This document shows, one piece after another, positions 36,301 to 44,063 of a stretch of 57,994 nucleotides of DNA. Below the pieces are notes generated by a model. It had not been told where the DNA came from. It ran no database searches and saw nothing but the letters and a program-made list of their open reading frames with translations. Origin of the DNA: Bacteroides neonati (lineage in GTDB: Bacteria > Bacteroidota > Bacteroidia > Bacteroidales > Bacteroidaceae). Position 1 is the stretch's first letter. Each line of letters opens with the position of its first letter. Location: the NCBI RefSeq assembly GCF_000499785.1, contig NZ_HG726030.1, positions 1 to 57,994 on the forward strand. The letters are read 5' to 3'. The translations under genes and the position numbers were made by a program.

Positions 36301-37878
36301 GATGGCTTTGTGCGAAGTAAAGTCGGTCCCTCGCCCCCGTGCTGCGACCGATAGCGAGAGTTCGTAGATGGAGTCTTTGGGCAGGAAGTGTTGCAACTGC
36401 AAGGAGTCTACCGCCAGATCGGCACGGTAAGCCTGGGTGTCCGAGTTGTAGTCGGCATCGAGACGGAGCGCGCCCTTGTCTTCGGTCAGCTGCAAGTCGG
36501 CATTGTACTGCGCCCCATCCATGCGGAAGTGGGCATCCATGTTCATCTCGCCGGGGATGGTGAGCCTGCCCTGCGGAAAGGCTTCGGCAAGGGTGGCAAG
36601 GAAGTCCAGATTCATCGTCCGGAGATTGAAGTCGAGCTGTGCCGAGCGATGCAGCGAGTCTGTGAGGTTGAGCAGTTCGCCGCCGCCGGTGAGACTGAAT
36701 GCGCCGGGCAGATCGGCCGTAAAGCGCGATATCTGCATCTGCTTCAGGTTACCATCCGTGCCCGCACGAATCACCAACGGACGGAAAGGATACGCCTCCT
36801 TAAAGGCATCGGGCAGCGAACCGGCCAGCAACAGCACATCCTGCTTGCCGATCATAGCCGTAAGCCGGGCTCCCAGACGGCCGGTGATGGGTATCTTGAT
36901 CAACTCCCAATAGGTCTGCCCGCTCAGCGAGATTTCGGAGTTAGGGGTTTGCAACGTAAACTCGGGCACACGAATCAGCGTATCGTTGGACAGCACCCGC
37001 CCGGTAAGCGAAGTGATGGCAAGTCCCGAACGCTCGTTCATCGAACACTCGCGAAGCACCATATTCATCGACCTCCCGCTGTAGAGCACCGAATCGAGTC
37101 CGAGGCGAATATCTCGCACCGCCACATGAGCGGGGTCGAAGCCCGAAGCCGGGGCTGCATCGCCCGTATCATAGCTTGCCGAGGCACCTGAGAGCAAAAA
37201 CTGCTTCAGCCCATACTGTCCTTTATTCAAATCAATCAGTGCCTCCTTAAGCTCTGCCGTACCGATATGGGCGGCCATCCGCATGGAGTCGGCAGGCATT
37301 TGCATGGCAAAGGATACATTGTTCAACTTCAACGACTTCACGTTGACCCTCCAGCGCAACGGAGCCGAAGCACTATCGGGGGGCGTTTCGGTGGTATCGC
37401 GCAAAGTGAGGTGGAGGTGCGTATCGGTGAGTTCGGCACGGTTCACTACGGCCGATTCATTGGACAGATCGATGCCGTGGCTTCTGAAAACAAACCGCCC
37501 CAGAACGCCTCGCACCTGCATGCCTTTGATGAGGTTCGACGAATTGACCTTGACCTTGCTCAGGGTAATATCATCGACCTCGACCCTTCCCTTGAAGAGC
37601 GGTAAGGCCTGCACGCTCACATTGAGACTTCCGAGCGAAAGCAGCGTGTCGGGGGCTTGTATCACCTCGACACCCCGCACCAACAGATTGAGTGGAAAGC
37701 GCAGGTCGATGCGCTCCACCCGAATGTCCATGCCCGTTGCCTGCGAGGCATAATCGGCAGCCTCCCTCCGCAACAGGTTCTGTATGGGGGGAATGTAAAG
37801 CAATACGATGAGTATTGCAAAAAGTATGATGGGGGCAAGTAAAATACGGATTGCCCATTTAATCCAGTTTCTTTTCAT
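33385..37878 (-). CDS. tamB: TamB-family intermembrane transport protein
   Basis: 1497 residues from ATG 37878. An N-terminal membrane anchor (about 9-30, WAIRILLAPIILFAILIVLL) is followed by a very long repetitive beta region, the hydrophobic-groove bridge of AsmA-like proteins, and the C-terminal TamB domain with DFTINNGSYVEWTGNPMDPL (about 1250). It would span the periplasm from inner membrane to TamL. The open frame runs 60 codons further upstream, but that part contains a run of Cys/Phe and overlaps the promoter. The tamB-tamL pair overlap by 4 bases. Confidence 0.92.
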   Translation of the reverse strand: MKRNWIKWAIRILLAPIILFAILIVLLYIPPIQNLLRREAADYASQATGMDIRVERIDLRFPLNLLVRGVEVIQAPDTLLSLGSLNVSVQALPLFKGRVEVDDITLSKVKVNSSNLIKGMQVRGVLGRFVFRSHGIDLSNESAVVNRAELTDTHLHLTLRDTTETPPDSASAPLRWRVNVKSLKLNNVSFAMQMPADSMRMAAHIGTAELKEALIDLNKGQYGLKQFLLSGASASYDTGDAAPASGFDPAHVAVRDIRLGLDSVLYSGRSMNMVLRECSMNERSGLAITSLTGRVLSNDTLIRVPEFTLQTPNSEISLSGQTYWELIKIPITGRLGARLTAMIGKQDVLLLAGSLPDAFKEAYPFRPLVIRAGTDGNLKQMQISRFTADLPGAFSLTGGGELLNLTDSLHRSAQLDFNLRTMNLDFLATLAEAFPQGRLTIPGEMNMDAHFRMDGAQYNADLQLTEDKGALRLDADYNSDTQAYRADLAVDSLQLQHFLPKDSIYELSLSVAARGRGTDFTSHKAIASLKATIDQLNYTHYHLSGVELTAELKGALARAHLVSNNTLLGMNATGEYNLAHRYPDGKLSMDVSHISLYELRLLPQPLKRPLAFHLEAEARKERVAVGLSAGDLRAELSSPSGVDPLMKQSIRFVEVLMRQIKEKLLNHEELRHELPDATFAFEAGQENPLAWYLGAKKLSFHDLSVKLDANDREGINGKASIHALRVDTLQLDTIYFTIRQDSSVMALKGGVINGPENPQRVFKAGLMGEIRTNDAELTVKYENGKGETGMLLGVNARPNVNEKGESNGLIFRLVPNEPIIAFQKFRFEDHQNWVYLHKNMRVYANVNMIGPNDMGFRVQSIKEDTVSLQNLDVEIRRIRLDELSSVLPYFPEVSGLLSAEAHYIQREKSLSVSTEATIDALTYERQRIGDITLGATWLPGEHGKQYVNSYLTHDKTEILVADGALYPTASGKDSIEVNATMEHFPFSIANAFVPDQLVTLSGDMDGELHVTGDTEHPLLNGQLVLDSVSVFARQAGARFTFDNRPVPVKDSRVEFDKFAIFTTSQNPFTIDGYVDLHHLERPIANLTMEAKNYTLINAKRTKESLVYGKVLVDFKSTVRGPFSELVMRGNMNLLSSTDVTYVMTDSPLSVQDRLSGLVTFTNFNDTTTVAKQETPAVSLGGLDMIMTVQIDPTVRLKVDLNADRSNRVELEGGGDLSLRYTPQGDLTLAGRYTLSGGLLKYSLPVIPLKDFTINNGSYVEWTGNPMDPLLNFTATERVRSSVGGGSNGASRMVNFDVSIVVKNRLDNLSLAFDITAPEDATVQNQLTAMGAEERNKQAIAMLVTGIYLADSGSTGGLNMGSALNSVLTSQINALAGNLKNASLSVGVEDNNNKETGSTQTDYSFRYSQRFFNDRFQVILGGKVSTGANATNDAESFIDNVSLEYRLDASGTRYIRLFHDKNYDSVLEGEITETGLGLVLRKKMDRLSELFIFKRKKK

Positions 37879-37961
37879 GCAGCAAGAGATCGATCTAAAA
37901 AAACAACAAAATAACGCTAAAATGGTTGAACGGCAAGGAAAACTATTGTACATCCGTGAGG

Positions 37962-37969
37962 CAAAGGTA
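37962..37969 (-). promoter_or_regulatory. Putative tamB-tamL promoter (-7 box)
   Basis: TACCTTTG on the minus strand, 84 bases upstream of ATG 37878, is a perfect -7 box. No TTTG lies at -33. It supports the downstream translation start. Confidence 0.5.
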
Positions 37970-38077
37970 AGAAATAAACTGTAAATGCGAATAGATCTGC
38001 CGGTGTTATATAAGATGATTCGAACAGGCGCGCGTACAAACCTGCCGAATCGAGGCAAGGAGGATGCAGCGAAGAGC

Positions 38078-38165
38078 GACCCGACATCAGCGTAAGAGTG
38101 ATGCAGGATGAAGGTAAGGGTGATCCTACATCAGGGTAAAGGTGATCCTACATCAAGGTAAGGGT
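38078..38165. repeat. Tandem repeat with a 22-base period
   Basis: Four units of 22 bases: 38078-38099, 38100-38121, 38122-38143 and 38144-38165. The last two differ at two positions; the core is GATCCTACATCAxGGTAA. A fifth unit starts (GATCTTACC) and runs into the 3' end of the hybrid kinase gene. A degenerate earlier unit may precede 38078. The array starts 14 bases beyond the kinase stop codon. It shares the 22-base period and the place behind a kinase gene with the array at 836-921, although the sequences differ. Confidence 0.85.
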
Positions 38166-38179
38166 GATCTTACCCCCCT

Positions 38180-40489
38180 CTACGAGCCACCGTAAAGGGG
38201 TTCTCTCCGGACAGCGGCTACGACCGTATGCAGAAGCTCGATGGCCTTGGCAGCGGCAACAGCCGTTTCGACATCCAAAGACGTATGGTCGCGGCACTGC
38301 TCAACCAACGCAAGCAGCTTCACAAGCTCGCCTGCCTGCACCAATGTCAATAATGGCAACAACTTGTGTGCTACCGCAGCCAGCGTGGCAGTGTTCTTGT
38401 GTGCCAACGCTGCCTCAAAGCGAACAATCTCTTGCTCGGTTTGCTCGACAAAGCTGTTGAGAATCTCCTCTGCCGCCTCCTTATCATCGCCCGAGAAGGC
38501 GGTGAGGTTGCCGATGCAGAGCGAAGTACCCGGTGGATTGACCTCGATCCGGGCATCCGGTAGCGGTATATCGGCAACGGGTGCCCAACCTGCCACAGCC
38601 AGCTGAAGCTCCGCCACGGTAAAGGGTTTGCGCAATACACCGGCAAAGCCGTGGGCACGAAACTCAGCGACCGACATATCACTGCGCGCCGTCACCGCCA
38701 TGATGGGGATGGTGCGGGCTTGCTCTATGTTCGAGGCACGGAGCAGTCGCAAGAGGTCGAAGCCATTAATGGCAGGCATCTGCACGTCGGATAGCAGGAG
38801 ATCGAACGTTTGGGTGCGCAGTGCCTCGGTCAGCTCGTCGAGCTGTTCGCAGCACACAGCCGTAATACCCGCTTGCGTAAGCATGGCGGCGGTAAGGGTG
38901 AGTTGAATACGGTCGTCGTCGATAAGCACTACCCTCAAAGAGGCTTCGGGGCGGGCAAGAACGTCTGCTGCGGGAGCTTCGTCGTCTGCTTTATCGCCCG
39001 TTGCGCCCCCTTGCGCATGAACGGGATAGAGCGGCAACTGCACGGTAAAGGTGCTCCCTTTCTGCCATACACTGTCGACCTTTATTTCGCCTTCGAGCAA
39101 GGTCACGAGCTTGTGTACGATCGAGAGTCCGAGCCCGAAACCCTCTTCGCCCTGTGCACCGGGCAGGCGGGTGAATTCTTGGAAGATGCGCTCGCAGTCG
39201 CTCGCTGCCATGCCCTGACCGGTATCGGCTACGGCAAGCGTCAATTGCGAAGCAGCATAGCGAGCGGTGAGCGTTACCGACCCCTGCGTGGTGAACTTGA
39301 TGGCGTTCGACAGCAGGTTCGTCAGAATCTGGCGGATGCGCAACGGGTCGCTGATAAACGTACCATCGAGTGCCTCATCGACGTCCAGACGCAGGGCAAG
39401 CCCCTTCTGCGCCGCCAACGGAGCGAAAGCGGTGTGAACTTCCTCGAGCAAGGGAAGGGGATGAAAGGTGACGCGGTTCATCGTCTCCTTGCGCAAGTCG
39501 AGCCGGTGAAAGTCGAGCAGATCGGTCACCAACCGCAACAGGTGTCGCGAGGAGGTGCGCATATTATCGAGGTAGAAACGCTGGCGATCATCGGCAGTGA
39601 GGCGAGTCAGCAGGTCTGCATACCCGAGGATAGAGCCCAGCGGTGCTTTGAAGTCGTGCGTGATGGCGAGCATCATCTTTTCGCGTGCCAGCAGCAGATC
39701 GTTGGCACGGCGGTTGGCGGCTTCGAGTTCCCGGCGTTGGCGGTTGCTCCGGCCAATGTCGCGCAACACCAAGGTAAGGAACAGGGCGGCGAGCAGCACC
39801 GCTCCCACCGCAATACCTGCAATGGCTCGGGCGGAGCGACGACGCAGATCGCTTCCTGCCTGCTCATCCTGATGGGCACGCAGGGTGATGGCCTGTTCGT
39901 AAGCACTCACCAAGGAGTCGATGCGGGCGGTAAGTTGGGTGTCGCGCTGCCGGTATCTCACATTGACCCGACGGGTAGCCGGGCGGTGCACCTGCTTCTG
40001 TTGGGTAACCGTACGCAAACGCTGGTGCAGAGAGTCGACGGTAGATGAGGGTTCAATAATCGTATCGACACGCAACTCGAGCGACGAGTTGACCAGCAGT
40101 GCCGAGTCGTGCTTGGAGGGCACGAAGGCTTCGGCCAGTCGTTTAAAGAAGCCTTTCTTGGGCGGAGTGGTGATGAGCGAATCGCGACGGGTAATGACTC
40201 GGTGTTGTACGCGTTGCTGCGTGGAGATGGAGTCTTGCGTAGCGATAATCTCTTCGATCTCGCTCGGTGTAATGGCGGCTTCATTGGCTTCGCTCAACAC
40301 ACGAAGCATTTGAATGGTATTGGTGTCTTTCTGCCGAAGCAGCATCAAGAGGCTGTCTGCCTCCAGATCGCGACGGGTATCGGCAGCCGAGAGCACTTCT
40401 ACTTCGCGATGAACGAATAGTAGCGAAAGCATCAATATGGCTAAAAGCAGGGTGTAGCCAAGAGCGATTTTCAATTTCGTCGGATTCAT
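38180..40489 (-). CDS. Hybrid histidine kinase with receiver and HPt domains
   Basis: 769 residues. One membrane segment near 10-27, a charged, Thr/Ser-rich sensor region to about 215, a second membrane helix (about 220-240), HisKA with AITHDFKAPLGSILGYADLL (about 280), HATPase (NLLSNAIKF, ADTGQGMA, GFGLGLSI), a receiver (LIDDDRIQL, phospho-Asp in LLLSDVQMP) and a C-terminal HPt (AAVAHKLLPLL). It is a full phosphorelay lacking only the output regulator. It lies last in the cyclophilin-M16-MATE operon, which is divergent from an NtrC-type regulator that has no other kinase nearby, so the two may form a pair. Confidence 0.92.
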   Translation of the reverse strand: MNPTKLKIALGYTLLLAILMLSLLFVHREVEVLSAADTRRDLEADSLLMLLRQKDTNTIQMLRVLSEANEAAITPSEIEEIIATQDSISTQQRVQHRVITRRDSLITTPPKKGFFKRLAEAFVPSKHDSALLVNSSLELRVDTIIEPSSTVDSLHQRLRTVTQQKQVHRPATRRVNVRYRQRDTQLTARIDSLVSAYEQAITLRAHQDEQAGSDLRRRSARAIAGIAVGAVLLAALFLTLVLRDIGRSNRQRRELEAANRRANDLLLAREKMMLAITHDFKAPLGSILGYADLLTRLTADDRQRFYLDNMRTSSRHLLRLVTDLLDFHRLDLRKETMNRVTFHPLPLLEEVHTAFAPLAAQKGLALRLDVDEALDGTFISDPLRIRQILTNLLSNAIKFTTQGSVTLTARYAASQLTLAVADTGQGMAASDCERIFQEFTRLPGAQGEEGFGLGLSIVHKLVTLLEGEIKVDSVWQKGSTFTVQLPLYPVHAQGGATGDKADDEAPAADVLARPEASLRVVLIDDDRIQLTLTAAMLTQAGITAVCCEQLDELTEALRTQTFDLLLSDVQMPAINGFDLLRLLRASNIEQARTIPIMAVTARSDMSVAEFRAHGFAGVLRKPFTVAELQLAVAGWAPVADIPLPDARIEVNPPGTSLCIGNLTAFSGDDKEAAEEILNSFVEQTEQEIVRFEAALAHKNTATLAAVAHKLLPLLTLVQAGELVKLLALVEQCRDHTSLDVETAVAAAKAIELLHTVVAAVRREPLYGGS

Positions 40490-40513
40490 GATTCTCTCTT
40501 TATCGGGTTCTTC

Positions 40514-40546
40514 GGGGCAATTGCCGCCTCAGCAGGCAACTACCCC
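40514..40546 (-). other. Hairpin between the MATE and hybrid-kinase genes
   Basis: GGGG (514-517) and CCCC (543-546) with an inner stem TTGCC/GGCAA (521-525, 535-539) separated by symmetric 3-base internal loops. It occupies the 63-base gap between the two genes. With no T-run it may be an RNA processing or stability element. Confidence 0.35.
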
Positions 40547-40552
40547 GACTTC

Positions 40553-41890
40553 TTATTTCGTCTGATGACGGAAGCGCAGCCAAAGCATCACTCCCGCACT
40601 CGTCAGTCCAAACGGGAAAGCCATCCATACGCCCACCACGCCCCAGTCGAGCACAAATCCGCAGAAATAACCTACGGGAAGCGAGATGACAAAGTACGAT
40701 ATGAAGGCAATAACCATCATCGGTTTTACGTCCGAGATGCCGCGCAGGGCGTTGGCGAAGTTAATCTGCAACCCGTCGCCAAACTGATAGACCAGCATCG
40801 GAATAATCAGGGTAACAACCATTGCCGAAACCTCGGGACTATCGGTAAACCATCCGCCCAAGTGGTTGCGGAACAGGAACACAATGCCCGAAAGCACAAT
40901 GACCATCACCATCATCAGGTGGAAACCGGCGTAGGCCGAACGGCGCACGTTGACAATATCCGACTGCCCCTTGAAGTTACTCACACGCACCGCCACAGCT
41001 GCCCCCATGCCGTAAAACATCATGAAGGTGAACTGCGAGATGGCAGACATAATCTGGTGAGAGGCCAATGCAATGGTGCCCAACCAGCCCACCATGATGG
41101 CACTGAGGCTGAAAGAGGCAGTCTCCATACCCATCTGCAAAGCAACGGGCCACCCCAATGCATTGAGACGTGCCAACAGCGCACGCGACCATCCGAAGCG
41201 GACAAAGCCGACCTTATACCGAATGAAACGACGGCTGCGCAGGAAGATGAAGACGAAAACAAGCACCATCACAACACGCGAGAAGAGCGTACTGATGCCT
41301 GCACCCAACAAGCCAAGCTCCGGAAAGCCCAGATGACCGTTGATCAGGATGTAGTTGCCTATGATGTTGAGCAGGTTTCCGCTCAGTAGTATCCACATGG
41401 AAGTACGTGTATCGGTGATGCCGTCGGTAAACTGTTTGAAGCCGTTGAACAGCAACACAAAGACCAGCGAACTGAGCAACACCAGATAGTAGGGTTTAAT
41501 GAGCGGCATGAGTTCGACAGGCTGCCCAAGGTGATCGATATTCAAGAACAGAATACCCATCAGAGCGGTAAGCAGGAGGCTTACCAAGAAATTGGCGAGC
41601 AGGCTGCACCGCAAGGCTTGTCCGGCGGGTGCAAACTGCCGGTTACCATAAAAGCTGCCCACAATGGGGGTTAATCCGTACGAGAAACCCGTACTAAAGA
41701 TAATGGCAAGGTTAAAGACATTGTTCACAAACGAAGCTGCTGCCAGCTCGTTTGTGCTGTGATGTCCGATCATCAGTGTATCGGCAAAGCCCAGAACGAT
41801 AACGCCGATCTGGCCGATAACGATGGGAAGACCTAAGTAAAGAAGAGCACGGTAATGGCTCTTATAGGTCTTGAAAAAGGATTCGGTCAT
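40553..41890 (-). CDS. MATE-family multidrug efflux transporter
   Basis: 445 residues, about 12 membrane helices in two similar six-helix halves. LGLPIVIGQIGVIVLGFADTLMIG at the start and GMGAAVAVRVSNFKGQ in the second half are typical of the family. It exchanges Na+ or H+ for cationic compounds. The start lies 6 bases after the M16 peptidase stop. Position in an operon with envelope proteins and a sensor kinase suggests a stress role; substrate unknown. Confidence 0.92.
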   Translation of the reverse strand: MTESFFKTYKSHYRALLYLGLPIVIGQIGVIVLGFADTLMIGHHSTNELAAASFVNNVFNLAIIFSTGFSYGLTPIVGSFYGNRQFAPAGQALRCSLLANFLVSLLLTALMGILFLNIDHLGQPVELMPLIKPYYLVLLSSLVFVLLFNGFKQFTDGITDTRTSMWILLSGNLLNIIGNYILINGHLGFPELGLLGAGISTLFSRVVMVLVFVFIFLRSRRFIRYKVGFVRFGWSRALLARLNALGWPVALQMGMETASFSLSAIMVGWLGTIALASHQIMSAISQFTFMMFYGMGAAVAVRVSNFKGQSDIVNVRRSAYAGFHLMMVMVIVLSGIVFLFRNHLGGWFTDSPEVSAMVVTLIIPMLVYQFGDGLQINFANALRGISDVKPMMVIAFISYFVISLPVGYFCGFVLDWGVVGVWMAFPFGLTSAGVMLWLRFRHQTK

Positions 41891-41896
41891 AGGTTA

Positions 41897-43129
41897 TTAT
41901 TGTTTCTTGTAATAGAGTACCACCCCATTGTCGGGGCAAAAAGCCTTCTGCGCTACAGCTCGAAGCTGCTCGGCAGATATGGCACGGTAGTTTTCGACCT
42001 CCTTCAACAGGTCTTCGGCCTGCCCGTTAAGCTCGAACCAAGCCAGGTTGGTGGCTACGTTCAGGTAGTTTATATTGCCGAATATCTGGGTAGACTCAAA
42101 CTTATTCTTCACTTTCTCTAACTCGCCGTCGGCTATCAGTTCGGTTTGCAGTAGGTTCAACTCTTCGCGGATAGCCGCTTCGGCTGCTTCGAGCGATACG
42201 CCGGGGGCGGGCTTCCCTTGAATATGAAACAACCCGGCATCCGTACTCCCCGAAATGGAAGCGTCGATACTCGAAAACACGTGCTTCTGCTGTACCAACC
42301 GTTGGTTCAGGCGACTGGAGCGTCCGTTACTGAGAATGTCCGACAAGAGGTCGAAGGCATAGTAATCGGGGCTGTGGCGATTGCACATATGAAACGACAT
42401 AAAGAGGGCATCGAGCGGCACATTGCGCTCTACCGTCAACCGTCTTTCTTCGGTTTGCACGGGCTCCTGGGGCAGGCAACGCACCGGCACTTCGCGACGG
42501 GGGATGGGGCCGAACCACTTCTCGGTAAGCTGTACCGCTTCCTCGAACGAAAGGTTGCCGGTAACGGCAAGCACTGCATTGTTGGGAGCATAGAAGCGGA
42601 AAAAGAACTCCTTCACCTCTTCGAGCGTAGCATTGGCTATGTGATCGAGCTGCTTGCCGATGGTAGGCCATTGATACGGATGTACGCGATAGGCCAACGG
42701 ACGAAGCAGATGCCCCACATCGCCGTAAGGCTGATTCAGGCAACGTTGCTTGAACTCCTCCATCACCACACCACGCTGTACTTCGAGACTGCGCTCGTTG
42801 AAGTCGAGGCTCAGCATACGATCGGACTCCAACCAGAATCCGGTCTCTACGTTCTGACGCGGAACGGTGAGGTAGTAATTGGTGCTATCGTTATTGGTCC
42901 ATGCATTGTTCTCGCCACCGGCCAACTGCAACGGGGCATCGTAATCGGGAATGTGTACCGACCCGCCGAACATCAGGTGCTCGAACAAGTGGGCAAAGCC
43001 GGTATGATCGGGATGCTCATCACGAGCGCCCACATCATAAAGCAAGTTGAGAGCCACCATCTGTGTGCTCTCGTCCTGCGTATGTACCAGCCGCAAGCCA
43101 TTGGCGAGCGTGTATTTGCTGATGTTCAT
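41897..43129 (-). CDS. M16-family (insulinase-like) zinc peptidase
   Basis: 410 residues, single M16 subunit. The inverted zinc motif HLFEH (H47, E50, H51) is intact, with the downstream Glu in VVMEEF. The second half carries the usual inactive structural domain. No signal peptide is seen, so it is probably cytoplasmic, like YmxG/PqqL-type enzymes. It starts 3 bases after the cyclophilin gene stop. Confidence 0.93.
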   Translation of the reverse strand: MNISKYTLANGLRLVHTQDESTQMVALNLLYDVGARDEHPDHTGFAHLFEHLMFGGSVHIPDYDAPLQLAGGENNAWTNNDSTNYYLTVPRQNVETGFWLESDRMLSLDFNERSLEVQRGVVMEEFKQRCLNQPYGDVGHLLRPLAYRVHPYQWPTIGKQLDHIANATLEEVKEFFFRFYAPNNAVLAVTGNLSFEEAVQLTEKWFGPIPRREVPVRCLPQEPVQTEERRLTVERNVPLDALFMSFHMCNRHSPDYYAFDLLSDILSNGRSSRLNQRLVQQKHVFSSIDASISGSTDAGLFHIQGKPAPGVSLEAAEAAIREELNLLQTELIADGELEKVKNKFESTQIFGNINYLNVATNLAWFELNGQAEDLLKEVENYRAISAEQLRAVAQKAFCPDNGVVLYYKKQ

Positions 43130-43132
43130 GAA

Positions 43133-43969
43133 TTATTCTACCTCCACTTTGATGATCTTCACATCCTCTTCGGGACGGTCACTGCGGTCGGTCTTTACTC
43201 CTTGAATCTTATCGACGATATCCATTCCCTCTACCACTTCGCCAAATACGGTGTATTCGTTGTCGAGGTGCGGCGTACCGCCTACCGTAGTATAAGCCTT
43301 GATTTGCTCGGGGGTAAAGTGAAAGTCGGGTTGCTTGGCTGCTTCTGCCTCGGCCTCAGCCAAGAGAGTGTCTTGCAGGGCATAGAGTCCCTCTTCGTCA
43401 TTGGCTTTGCGCATCTTATAAATCTCCTTCATGTGCTTTTGAGCCAAAGCATTGAAGATAGTCGTAAGCTTGTTCTGATTCTTCTGTTGCTCCATGCTCA
43501 ACAGCGTAGAGTCGTTGTACACCTTTCCGGTAACGATGTAGAACTGACAACCCGAAGAGGCCTTCTTCGGATTCGTTTCATCGCCCTGACGGGCAGCCGA
43601 AAGTGCTCCTTTCTTATGGAAATACTGCGGATAAACAAATTCGGCAGGGATCGTATAGCCTACATCGCCCGAACCCAACATCTTGCCCTTGGGTGCGTTC
43701 TTTGAATCAGGATCGCCGGCTTGCACCATGAAATCCTTAATCACCCGATGAAAAAGTGTACCTTTATAGGTATCGTTCTTAGCCAACTTAATAAAGTTGT
43801 CTCTGTGCTGCGGCGTCTCGTTGTAAAGCTTCACGCGGATAGTGCCCAGCGTTGTTTCAATTTTTAGCATTGTTTCTTTATCCATCTTTTCATCCTTCTT
43901 TTGTCCCGATATGCAGGCCGTTGCACCGCACACCAGTATGATTAATACTATTAATAAGTTCTTTTTCAT
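43133..43969 (-). CDS. Cyclophilin-type peptidyl-prolyl isomerase, lipoprotein
   Basis: 278 residues. Signal peptide with a lipobox near GATAC (Cys about residue 19). Cyclophilin core: FHRVIKDFMVQAGDP, AGDPDSK, SSGCQFYIVTGKVY and a final GMDIVDKIQGVKTD. A charged helical insertion of about 80 residues (about 155-235, LMEQQ... EAEAEAAKQPDF) interrupts the fold relative to PpiA/PpiB. It probably assists protein folding in the periplasm. First gene of the cyclophilin-M16-MATE-kinase operon and divergent from the regulator at 44064. Confidence 0.92.
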   Translation of the reverse strand: MKKNLLIVLIILVCGATACISGQKKDEKMDKETMLKIETTLGTIRVKLYNETPQHRDNFIKLAKNDTYKGTLFHRVIKDFMVQAGDPDSKNAPKGKMLGSGDVGYTIPAEFVYPQYFHKKGALSAARQGDETNPKKASSGCQFYIVTGKVYNDSTLLSMEQQKNQNKLTTIFNALAQKHMKEIYKMRKANDEEGLYALQDTLLAEAEAEAAKQPDFHFTPEQIKAYTTVGGTPHLDNEYTVFGEVVEGMDIVDKIQGVKTDRSDRPEEDVKIIKVEVE

Positions 43970-43994
43970 GGTAGTTTCAATTAATTTAAGTCTG

Positions 43995-44002
43995 CAAATA
44001 TA
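43995..44002 (-). promoter_or_regulatory. Putative promoter of the cyclophilin operon (-7 box)
   Basis: TATATTTG on the minus strand, 25 bases before ATG 43969, fits TAnnTTTG. It shares the 94-base gap with a promoter in the other direction (44024-44031), so the two operons could be co-regulated. Confidence 0.45.
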
Positions 44003-44023
44003 CGACTTTCATCTAAAACCTCT

Positions 44024-44031
44024 TACCTTTG
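44024..44031 (+). promoter_or_regulatory. Putative promoter of the NtrC-type regulator (-7 box)
   Basis: TACCTTTG on the plus strand, 32 bases before ATG 44064, is a perfect -7 box without a clear -33 TTTG. Confidence 0.5.
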
Positions 44032-44063
44032 TAAGATACAAAAAAGAGTAAAACAACTACAGA

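Noticed and set aside
37879..38058. Upstream extension of TamB
   Set aside because: The extra 60 codons cross the promoter, and the membrane anchor begins only at MKRNWIKW.
38078..38165. CRISPR-like array
   Set aside because: Units are contiguous and variable with no spacers; this is a simple tandem repeat.
38810..40048. Plus-strand open frame of 412 codons
   Set aside because: It is antisense to the hybrid kinase, whose domains are complete in the minus-strand frame.
40565..41389. Plus-strand open frame of 274 codons
   Set aside because: Antisense to the MATE transporter; the His- and Arg-rich translation is typical of the complement of membrane-protein codons.
42218..43705. Plus-strand open frame of 495 codons
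   Set aside because: It lies opposite the M16 peptidase and cyclophilin genes, both with intact motifs. The translation has no recognisable domains and looks like an antisense shadow.
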